Assembly (NCBI GenBank): GCA_937896505.1
Contig: CALBNP010000115.1
Span: forward strand, 1-29,547
Reading direction: 5' to 3'
Length of the DNA stretch: 29,547 nt
DNA from: an uncultured Bacteroidales bacterium
Lineage (GTDB): Bacteria > Bacteroidota > Bacteroidia > Bacteroidales > F082
Positions 23,253 through 29,547 of the stretch are shown piece after piece. Below the pieces are notes generated by a model, which was not told the DNA's origin, did not search any database, and was given only the letters and a program-made list of their open reading frames with translations. The translations under genes and the position numbers were made by a program. Numbering within the stretch: position 1 is the first letter of the stretch; every line of letters begins with the position of its first letter.

Positions 23253-25646
23253 TCATCTGAAATAGACCCTTGTGATTCCTGCTCCGCCCGTTTCCAACGA
23301 GGCATCGCAATAGCGTTCAATCTCGTGAATGTGGCTGAGCTTCTCGCGGATGAGTTTCCGCAAGATGCCATTCCCTTTTCCGTGAAGGATACTTACTTCC
23401 TTGATGCTGAGCAGTTTGGCTTCGTCGATATATTTATCGACGATTTCCAAAGCTTCTTCGGCACGTTTGCCGCGCACATCGAGGGTGAGGTCGAAGTGTT
23501 CGGCTTTCTCGTTGAGGTCGTCAGCAATGTTGGCTTGCCATTTGCGCATGGTCTTGCGGCCTTCGGCGCGGCTCACCTTGCGCAGTTTTTCGGGCGAGGT
23601 GCGTAGCCTGATGCTGTTGAAGAGCACGGTGGCATCGGTGTCGCTGATGGCAACGATTTCGCCCACCACTTGCATGTCGTCGATGCAAACCGTGTCGCCC
23701 ACTTTCAGCGTGCCGTCGTCAACGGGTTTCGGTTTTTTCGGCTCGGCGGCGGCTTCGCCTTTCTTGATGATTTCTTCCTTGGTCTCCTGTAGTTCTTTGC
23801 GCAATTCCTTGGTCTTTTCCTTTTCGGCTTGTGCTTCCTTGATTTCCTTGATGGTGCGTTCAATCTTGCTGTTGGCGCTCTCTATCAGTTCCTTAGCCTC
23901 TTTTGCGGCATCGCGGATGTATTGCTTTTTTTTGCTTTCGAGTTCGGCAAGCAGGTTCTTGTATTTGGTCACGACTTCGGTCAGGAGTTGGTCGGCGATT
24001 TTCAGGTCTTGCTCCTTCTTGCGGATGGCTTTCTTATCGACTTCCAACTGCTGCAACTGCTGCTCAAATTTCAAGTGCTGGTCGCCGGTGATGGTGGTGG
24101 CGTTTTCCAGAATGTATTTCGGGAAGCCGATTTTCTTTGCGATCTCGAAAGCGAACGAACTGCCGGGTTTGCCCGTCATCATGATGTACATCGGCTGCAT
24201 GAACTTGGTGTCGAACAGCATGGCGCCGTTGATGATGCCTTCGTGATTGTCGGCCAAAAGTTTCAGGTTGGCATAGTGCGTGGTGACGATGCCGAAGACT
24301 TCTTTCTTGTTCAGTTCCAACAAGATGGCTTCGGCGATGGCACCGCCTAATTGTGGCTCCGTGCCCGTTCCGAATTCATCGATGAGGAAAAGTGAATTGG
24401 ATGTGGCGTTTTCCAGCAAGGTCTTCATGTTGTGAAGGTGGGAGCTGTAGGTACTCAAGTCATTTTCAAGTGATTGCTCGTCGCCGATGTCGATGAAAAG
24501 ACTCTCGAAAAGGCCACATTCCGAGTCGATGCGCATAGGCACCATGAGACCGCATTGCAACATGTATTGAATGAGTCCTGTAGTTTTCAGGCAGACTGAT
24601 TTACCGCCTGCGTTAGGTCCAGAAATGACTAAAATCCTGTCTTTTCCGTCCAGCTTTAAGTCGAGCGGAACGATATCCTTGCCTTGCGTTTTCAGTTTTT
24701 GTTCCAAAATCGGGTGACGTGCCTGAATCCAGTTAAAAAAGGCTCCGTCGTGAATTTGTGGCTTGATACCTTTGATGGTTTGTGCTAACAAGGCTTTGGC
24801 GCGGATGAAATCAAGCTCGCCCATGAGGCTCCATGCCTTGCGCAATTCGGAGAGATAGGGTCGGATGAGTCTTGTGAAACCCAGCAGGATTTTGTGGATT
24901 TCACGTTTTTCGGCATATTCCAACTCCTTGATTTCATTTGAGGTATCGAAGATTTCGGCAGGTTCGATATAGACGGTCTGCCCGGTGGCCGATTCGTCGT
25001 GGATGAAGCCGCGCAAGGCGCGCTTGTCGGAGGCTTTCACAGGTATGACCAAACGCCCGTCGCGGATGGTGATTTCCGATTTCTGATCTACCCAACCTGC
25101 GGTTTTCGCGTCGCTCATTATTTGGCGTATGCGTCGCTCGATGCCGCCTTGTTTGCGCCTGATGCCTTGCCTGATTTCCATCAGTTCAGGTGAGGCATTG
25201 TCGGGAATCTCACCTTTGTCATCTACCAGGCGGTTGACTTCGGTGAAGACTTGCCGGTCGATGAAGATGTTCTCTATCAAAGCTCTCAGCCTTGGCGTTT
25301 CCTCAGAACTATCGGAGCGACCGAATCGCAAAATGGCTTCAAGCACATTGAGCGAAGGTTTCAGGGCGAAAAGGTCCTCGATGCTGAGGCAGGTACCGTC
25401 AATCTGGATGCGATGGAAGGCTTCGCGCAAATCGTGGAAGTCGCGCATCGGGAAAGGAATACCTTGTTGGAGCAGTGTGATGAATTCCTCGGTCTGCTCT
25501 AAACTCTTGGTTATGAGGTTGATATTTGTGGTGAACGACACACTTTCAGCTCGTTCCAATCCCATCTGGCTGATGCAGTGGGAGGCAAGCATCTGTCGAA
25601 TGCTGCTGAAACCTATTTTCTGTTCGAAGTTGTTTGGGTAAATCAA
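23253..25646 (-). CDS. mutS2: MutS2 family protein (ribosome-rescue or anti-recombination ATPase with Smr domain)
   Basis: This 797-residue protein has the MutS core and clamp at about 1-330 and the ATPase domain at about 330-520: Walker A GPNAGGKS at 343-350, the STYSSHLHNM signature at 398-407, Walker B LFLIDEFGTGTEP at 419-431 and an H-loop in TTHYANLK. A long charged coiled coil spans about 530-650 (Lys/Glu-rich). A C-terminal Smr nuclease-like domain at about 722-797 carries LDVRG and HGKGNG. MutS2 lacks the mismatch-recognition domain of MutS. The start is TTG at 25646. No in-frame ATG lies between it and the upstream stop, and MIYPNNFEQKIGF fits the family start. The gene is 13 bases downstream of the DNA methyltransferase. 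Confidence 0.95.
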   Translation of the reverse strand: MIYPNNFEQKIGFSSIRQMLASHCISQMGLERAESVSFTTNINLITKSLEQTEEFITLLQQGIPFPMRDFHDLREAFHRIQIDGTCLSIEDLFALKPSLNVLEAILRFGRSDSSEETPRLRALIENIFIDRQVFTEVNRLVDDKGEIPDNASPELMEIRQGIRRKQGGIERRIRQIMSDAKTAGWVDQKSEITIRDGRLVIPVKASDKRALRGFIHDESATGQTVYIEPAEIFDTSNEIKELEYAEKREIHKILLGFTRLIRPYLSELRKAWSLMGELDFIRAKALLAQTIKGIKPQIHDGAFFNWIQARHPILEQKLKTQGKDIVPLDLKLDGKDRILVISGPNAGGKSVCLKTTGLIQYMLQCGLMVPMRIDSECGLFESLFIDIGDEQSLENDLSTYSSHLHNMKTLLENATSNSLFLIDEFGTGTEPQLGGAIAEAILLELNKKEVFGIVTTHYANLKLLADNHEGIINGAMLFDTKFMQPMYIMMTGKPGSSFAFEIAKKIGFPKYILENATTITGDQHLKFEQQLQQLEVDKKAIRKKEQDLKIADQLLTEVVTKYKNLLAELESKKKQYIRDAAKEAKELIESANSKIERTIKEIKEAQAEKEKTKELRKELQETKEEIIKKGEAAAEPKKPKPVDDGTLKVGDTVCIDDMQVVGEIVAISDTDATVLFNSIRLRTSPEKLRKVSRAEGRKTMRKWQANIADDLNEKAEHFDLTLDVRGKRAEEALEIVDKYIDEAKLLSIKEVSILHGKGNGILRKLIREKLSHIHEIERYCDASLETGGAGITRVYFR

Positions 25647-25659
25647 AATGTGGTATGTT

Positions 25660-26541
25660 TTATAGCCAATTCAAGTTATCTGAAATAAGAATTTCTTCTT
25701 TAGTAATAAGGTGCGTTGTCTGCATTGGAATTGTAATCCACGGCAAATCATATTTGTCAGCTAATTTTCTGACTTCTTCCGTATCGTCATACGACATGAG
25801 GAAATGCCCTTTGATGTCGGAAACATATTGAAACAATTGTTCGTGATCAATTTCATAATGATTATAAAGGCGTTTCCCTGCAATGGTGTAAGGCGGATCG
25901 ATAAAGAAACATGCGTTTGCATAGTCTTTGTTTTGCCATATTGAATCAAATCCATTTCCTTGGATGAAATGAATCCTATCGCAAAGTTGATGAATGTTGT
26001 TTATTCTGAATGCCAACGTGTCAGGATACCATCTTGATTTTAAGCCTTTACCAGCCTCACCGTTTTTCACCATGCCCGAACCTTGGGCCAAGATGCCGCC
26101 ATGAAGTGTACGGTTTCTCAAAATCGTTGCAAATGCCTGCTCTTTTTTTCCTTCTTTTGCCTTTGCAATGGCAGCAATCAGATTTTGGCTGTTCATGTCG
26201 AAATTGAGAATCTGTTCACATAGCCATTGATAATCTTCAGACAAAATGGTTTGCCAGACAGAAGCGACATCGCTGTCTAATTCAATCATGACAGACTGAT
26301 TTACAAAGTTTTCAAAAACAGCAGTCAGGCTGATGATGCCTCCGCCGCAAAATGGTTCTATCAGAATGCTGTCGGACTCGAATTGAGCGAACCATTTACG
26401 GGCAGTCGGTACAAGCCATGTTTTGCCACCAGGATAGCGGAAAGGACTTCTTTGTGGCACGGAAGCGACATTCACCACTTTGGATTTTCCAACCGTGATT
26501 TCGCTCATCGTAGTTTCGTCGAAAAGATAGGGTTGGTTCAT
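25660..26541 (-). CDS. DNA adenine methyltransferase, D12 class (modification subunit)
   Basis: This 293-residue Dam-like N6-adenine methyltransferase has the D12-class motifs in order: FRYPGGK at 34-40, SAM loop EPFCGGG at 62-68, acidic residue IELD at 86-89, a family segment NRTLHGGI at 143-150, and catalytic DPPY at 215-218. A short N-terminal extension (1-30) precedes the first motif. It overlaps the restriction-like gene upstream by ATGA, so both are made together and it most likely protects host DNA from that enzyme. The target sequence cannot be read from the protein. The gene is A+T-richer than its neighbours (26 G+C in the 60 bases from 25861), consistent with recent transfer. It reads on into mutS2 after 13 bases. 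Confidence 0.92.
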   Translation of the reverse strand: MNQPYLFDETTMSEITVGKSKVVNVASVPQRSPFRYPGGKTWLVPTARKWFAQFESDSILIEPFCGGGIISLTAVFENFVNQSVMIELDSDVASVWQTILSEDYQWLCEQILNFDMNSQNLIAAIAKAKEGKKEQAFATILRNRTLHGGILAQGSGMVKNGEAGKGLKSRWYPDTLAFRINNIHQLCDRIHFIQGNGFDSIWQNKDYANACFFIDPPYTIAGKRLYNHYEIDHEQLFQYVSDIKGHFLMSYDDTEEVRKLADKYDLPWITIPMQTTHLITKEEILISDNLNWL

Positions 26542-27407
26542 TCTTTGTCAATTATATCAATGATTGTGTGTGTTTCGGGTGCACAACTTTGTTTGTCATC
26601 CAGTTTGTTTTGCAGTCTTTCGATGAAATCTTCCATCTGGCTTGGCTTGGGCACAATGACTGTTTGCAAAGCTGTATTGAATTCGGTATAAACAGTCCGT
26701 TTCAAAATCAAATGGTATTGATTGTCGGAAGGCGAAAGTTCCAAATCATACAAAAACCAGGCAATGTCAGCTTTTTCTTTTTCAACTTCCGGCAATGGCG
26801 GTAAGGTGTCATAAAACGATTCTTGAAGGACAACACATTGCTTTTTTCCCCACGATTTCAAAATGCCACCTTTGTAAAGCAGTTGTGGAATCAAGCGCTT
26901 CCGTGATGATGAAAGATAATCGGGATGAGGATAGTTTTTTCCGTTCCATTCAAAATCACAGCTTGGCTTTTGCATATATCCATTAAAGGCATTTCTCAGG
27001 TTCCCGGAAATATAGACTCCTTGAACTTCAACAGAAGCAAAATCCATTATTTTCCCATTTTCGTCACAGTCCAATACGACATAATCAATATTCCCGGCAG
27101 CTTGGCCATTCCCATCTAACAATCTGATTTCAGAAAGAGAAGTCCATTTTGTCGCATCGGGGAAAGCAAATTTGGCAGCATTTTCAATGATAATCCAATC
27201 TTCACGAAAACGTACGGGACAAGTGATAATGCAGTTTCCTTCATGGTTAATGCTACACACTCCCAAAGGATCATCAGCTTTATCTTTCGTGCAATTTGGA
27301 ACGATGTTTCCAAAAGGGCATAAATGGTTTTGACGGAAATGCGCTGATTTGCCGCTCTCATTGAAAACAGGAAATCCGAATACTTCTGCTAATGGATTCT
27401 TCTTCAT
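26538..27407 (-). CDS. Probable type II restriction endonuclease, NotI-like
   Basis: This 289-residue protein is recognised by its N-terminal cysteine cluster: HLCPFG (Cys30), NCTKDKADDPLGVC (Cys39, Cys51) and NCIITC (Cys59, Cys63). This resembles the iron-binding four-cysteine fold of NotI. A variant PD-(D/E)XK centre follows: Asp108 in GNIDYVV, then Glu127 and Gln129 in VEVQ. NotI also uses an E-x-Q form as I recall. The protein is shorter than NotI (about 380 residues), so the specificity region probably differs. The coupled adenine methyltransferase supports a restriction role, although NotI itself pairs with a cytosine methyltransferase. The gene is A+T-rich (22 G+C in the 60 bases from 27181) with its own promoter upstream. 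No controller-protein gene is seen. The endonuclease call is good; kinship to NotI is likely. Confidence 0.75.
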   Translation of the reverse strand: MKKNPLAEVFGFPVFNESGKSAHFRQNHLCPFGNIVPNCTKDKADDPLGVCSINHEGNCIITCPVRFREDWIIIENAAKFAFPDATKWTSLSEIRLLDGNGQAAGNIDYVVLDCDENGKIMDFASVEVQGVYISGNLRNAFNGYMQKPSCDFEWNGKNYPHPDYLSSSRKRLIPQLLYKGGILKSWGKKQCVVLQESFYDTLPPLPEVEKEKADIAWFLYDLELSPSDNQYHLILKRTVYTEFNTALQTVIVPKPSQMEDFIERLQNKLDDKQSCAPETHTIIDIIDKE

Positions 27408-27453
27408 TTGCTTATAATTATAGGACTATAGGACGTTCTTGAATAATGGTGTG

Positions 27454-27461
27454 CAAAAATA
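27454..27461 (-). promoter_or_regulatory. -7 promoter box for the restriction-modification operon
   Basis: On the minus strand TATTTTTG is a perfect TAnnTTTG match, 46 bases before the endonuclease ATG. A CTTTC sequence 18 bases upstream could serve as an imperfect -33 element. The leader between box and ATG holds a direct repeat TAGGAC at 27421-27426 and 27429-27434 and an A+T-rich TTATAATTATA run near 27412-27422. Confidence 0.6.
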
Positions 27462-27495
27462 GGTAATAGTTTTTAAATTGAAAGGGCGCATTCCT

Positions 27496-28911
27496 TTATT
27501 TCTCAAACTTCCTCAAAATCTTCAGTTTAGTCTTTTCGGCCTTGCTGCCGTAGGGATGTTCGCGCAACGGAAGGTTGAAATGCGTTTTGCCGGTCAGGAC
27601 GGTTTGTGGGTGTGTGAATTCGCGGAAACCCCATTCGCCGTGGTAGGCACCCATGCCGGAATGCCCAGTGCCGTTGAAGGGAACGCCTTTCACCATCAGG
27701 TGGACGCAGACCTCGTTTATGCAGCCGCCGCCAAATTGCAGGGTGCGCATCATGCGGTTGGCCCATCTCAAATCGTTGGTGAAGACATACATCGACAGCG
27801 GATGCTCGCGCTCGGCAATGATGTCCATCAAAGCGTTGATTTCATTGTCTTTGTAAGTGACGATGGGCAGCAAAGGACAGAAAAGTTCGCGCTGTACGAT
27901 GCCGTCATTAATGTCAATAGGGTAGAGGATGGTCGGGGCAAAACGCCTTGAATTTTTGTCGCCTGTGCCGCCGAAAACGATGCGGTCTTTGTATTGCAGG
28001 GCAAGGCTTTCGCATTTGGCGTAGGCTGTTTCGGTGATGAGTTTCGGGTATTCCTCATTCGTTTCGGGATGCTCACCGACTTGTTTCACAAAAGCCGATT
28101 TCAGTTCCTCAAGGAAAGGAACAACTATTTCTTCTGCCACGGCTATCTGGTTGATATTGATGCAGATTTGTCCCGCATTGCAGACTTTGAAGAAGGCGAT
28201 TTTTCGTGCCGCATCTTTCAGGTCGGCATCTTTGCGGACGATGCACCAGTTGCCAGTCTCGCCGCCCAGTTCCAATGCGACAGGCGTAAGGTTCTTGGCG
28301 GCTTCGGCCAAGACGTGCTTGCCGATTTCGGGCGAGCCGGTGTAGAAAATCTTGTCGAAACGCTGGGCAAGGCACAAATCGGCCACTTCATGACCGCCGT
28401 CAATCAGGGTGACATATTCTTTGGGGAAGACTTCGGCAAAGAAATCTTTCAGAAATTCTGTGCTGACCTTCGACTTTGAACTTGCCTTGATGACCGCCGT
28501 GTTGCCGCCGGCGATGCTTGCCGTCAGTACGCCTATGGTGAGCAGCATCGGGAAATTGAACGGGCTGATGATGAGCGACACGCCGTATGGCATTTTATAG
28601 ACTCTCGTCACGAGGCTTGGAAAACACATGAAGCCGCTGAAATGCCTCTCGGGACGTGCCCAACGCCGCAAGCCGCGGATGGTCTCGTTGATTTCCATGA
28701 TGATAGGACCTATGTCGCAAAGGTAGGCTTCCACCTTGCTGCGACCTAAATCTTCATGCAAAGCCTGCTCAAACTCGGCCTCGTGTGCGATGACGGCGGC
28801 TTTCAGTTTCTTCAGTTGTTTGATGCGCCATGCCACGTCGAGGGTATCACCCGTGCGGAAAAACTGCCTCTGTGCGGCAACAATGTCTTTTATTTCTGTT
28901 TCTGTAAACAT
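27496..28911 (-). CDS. Aldehyde dehydrogenase family protein (class 3-like)
   Basis: This 471-residue NAD(P)-dependent aldehyde dehydrogenase should oxidise an aldehyde to the acid in the cytoplasm. Length and the short N terminus fit the class 3/coniferyl type. Catalytic residues are visible: Asn119 in SPFNFP, Glu214 in ALELGG and nucleophile Cys250 in NAGQIC. The cofactor-fold loop is FYTGSPEIGK at 189-198. The C-terminal NGTGHSGMGAYHGEWGFREFTHP is the class 3 ending. The usual Lys after ELGG is Glu218 (ELGGETGN), and the KPSE segment is KASS. The substrate cannot be inferred. A perfect -7 box lies 25 bases upstream. The restriction-modification operon lies downstream on the same strand behind its own promoter. 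Confidence 0.9.
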   Translation of the reverse strand: MFTETEIKDIVAAQRQFFRTGDTLDVAWRIKQLKKLKAAVIAHEAEFEQALHEDLGRSKVEAYLCDIGPIIMEINETIRGLRRWARPERHFSGFMCFPSLVTRVYKMPYGVSLIISPFNFPMLLTIGVLTASIAGGNTAVIKASSKSKVSTEFLKDFFAEVFPKEYVTLIDGGHEVADLCLAQRFDKIFYTGSPEIGKHVLAEAAKNLTPVALELGGETGNWCIVRKDADLKDAARKIAFFKVCNAGQICININQIAVAEEIVVPFLEELKSAFVKQVGEHPETNEEYPKLITETAYAKCESLALQYKDRIVFGGTGDKNSRRFAPTILYPIDINDGIVQRELFCPLLPIVTYKDNEINALMDIIAEREHPLSMYVFTNDLRWANRMMRTLQFGGGCINEVCVHLMVKGVPFNGTGHSGMGAYHGEWGFREFTHPQTVLTGKTHFNLPLREHPYGSKAEKTKLKILRKFEK

Positions 28912-28936
28912 TATATTAATAAGGTGTTCAGATGGG

Positions 28937-28944
28937 CAAAAGTA
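28937..28944 (-). promoter_or_regulatory. -7 promoter box for the aldehyde dehydrogenase gene
   Basis: On the minus strand TACTTTTG is a perfect TAnnTTTG match, 25 bases before the ATG at 28911. It lies in the 116-base gap shared with the divergent cutC gene. No -33 TTTG at the right spacing was found. Confidence 0.55.
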
Positions 28945-29000
28945 ATGCTTTTTATTGATAAAATGTGTGTTTTGCTTTTCTCGCAGTAAATGAAAATCCC

Positions 29001-29008
29001 TATCTTTG
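29001..29008 (+). promoter_or_regulatory. -7 promoter box for cutC
   Basis: TATCTTTG is a perfect TAnnTTTG match, 19 bases before the cutC ATG at 29028. A TTTTC element about 20 bases upstream (28976-28980) could act as an imperfect -33 box; the better TTTG at 28971-28974 is 26 bases away. Confidence 0.6.
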
Positions 29009-29027
29009 CGCCAAATACATTTTTATT

Positions 29028-29547
29028 ATGATTAGATTGGAAATTTGTGCCAACGGTATCAAGTCGTTGAGGAATGCAATGGACGGCTGCGCCCAATGTG
29101 TCGAACTTTGTGAATCACTGGAAGTTGGAGGCGTAACGCCTTCGTTCGGAACTTTGGCGAAAGCCGCCGATATTTCGTTCATTCCTGTCCGCGTACTGAT
29201 TCGTCCGCGTCCGGGAAACTATATCTATGATGAGGAAGAAGTTGAAGTCATGAAGACTGACATCATGCTTTGCAAGAAGTTGGGTTTTGAAGGCGTTGTG
29301 ATTGGTGCCTTGAACAACGAAGGCAAATTGGATCTGCCGGTCATCAAATCGTTGATGGAAGCGGGCGAAGGCCTGAAATTCACTTTCCACCGCGCTATCG
29401 ATGCTTGCGTCAATCCGTTTGAGGCTATGGAGCAGCTGATAGATTTAGGCTTCGACAAAGTGCTGACTTCGGGCGGTAAACCAAAAGCCGAGGAAGGCAT
29501 CCCGATGATTGCCGAAATGCAGTTGCGCTATGGCGACAAAATCGGCA
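29028..29547 (+). CDS. cutC: CutC family protein, 3' end cut by the window
   Basis: The frame runs open from ATG at 29028 to the window end, giving the first 173 residues of a protein usually about 210-250 long. Family motifs are RLEICANG at 3-10, CVELCESLEVGGVTPSFG around 24-41, VLIRPRPGNYIYDEEE near 56-71, GVVIGALNNEGKLDLP near 89-104, FTFHRAIDAC near 118-127 and DKVLTSGG near 143-150. CutC forms a TIM barrel and was first linked to copper tolerance in E. coli, a role later questioned, so the true function is uncertain. It diverges from the aldehyde dehydrogenase gene across a 116-base gap. Confidence 0.93.
   Translation, partial: MIRLEICANGIKSLRNAMDGCAQCVELCESLEVGGVTPSFGTLAKAADISFIPVRVLIRPRPGNYIYDEEEVEVMKTDIMLCKKLGFEGVVIGALNNEGKLDLPVIKSLMEAGEGLKFTFHRAIDACVNPFEAMEQLIDLGFDKVLTSGGKPKAEEGIPMIAEMQLRYGDKIG

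Noticed and set aside
29115..29390. Minus-strand frames at the right edge
   Set aside because: They are antisense to cutC, whose family motifs are clear on the plus strand.

Overview
The window looks like a piece of a Bacteroidales (phylum Bacteroidota) chromosome. The evidence is the gene order of the division and cell-wall (dcw) cluster, the MraY HDH motif, an FtsZ that ends in a NSFLHDNVD-type tail, a GlsA/GlsB-like glycine-lipid pair, and promoter -7 boxes of the form TAnnTTTG. I cannot assign family or genus. No tRNA, rRNA, CRISPR array or insertion sequence was seen, and no gene-free stretch exceeds about 260 bases.

Layout. Bases 1-151 hold tandem palindromic intergenic repeats. Bases 156-1107 (minus) encode a small lipoprotein followed by a probable outer-membrane protein. 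Bases 1183-2440 (plus) encode ung and rdgB, a nucleotide-hygiene pair. Bases 20534 down to 2441 (minus) form one unbroken run of 16 genes: mraZ, rsmH, ftsL, ftsI, murE, mraY, a MurD C-terminal-domain-only gene, ftsW, murG, murC, ftsQ, ftsA, ftsZ, a secreted deacetylase-like gene, purN and a lipoprotein. Most junctions overlap or are a few bases apart, so this is almost certainly one operon of about 18 kb. It starts at an intergenic region with four 10-bp repeats that read as a MraZ operator. Bases 20794-23251 (plus) encode the GlsA/GlsB-like acyltransferases and the GTPase EngB, all joined by ATGA overlaps. Bases 27407 down to 23253 (minus) encode a NotI-like restriction enzyme, a D12-class adenine methyltransferase and mutS2. 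Bases 27496-28911 (minus) encode an aldehyde dehydrogenase. Bases 29028-29547 (plus) hold the 5' part of cutC, cut by the window end.

How the genes work together. The dcw operon supplies the MurC and MurE ligases, the lipid I and lipid II enzymes MraY and MurG, the septal synthase FtsW-FtsI with FtsQ and FtsL, and the FtsA-FtsZ ring. The striking point is murD. At its usual place between mraY and ftsW there is only a 188-codon open frame matching the last third of MurD. It lacks the UDP-substrate and ATP-binding domains and has lost at least one lysine expected to contact the substrate. A complete murD must lie elsewhere, or the enzyme is split, or this domain has a new job. The second accessory feature is the A+T-rich restriction-modification pair placed directly upstream of mutS2, which starts with TTG. 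Function calls rest on motifs recognised by eye; no database search was run.
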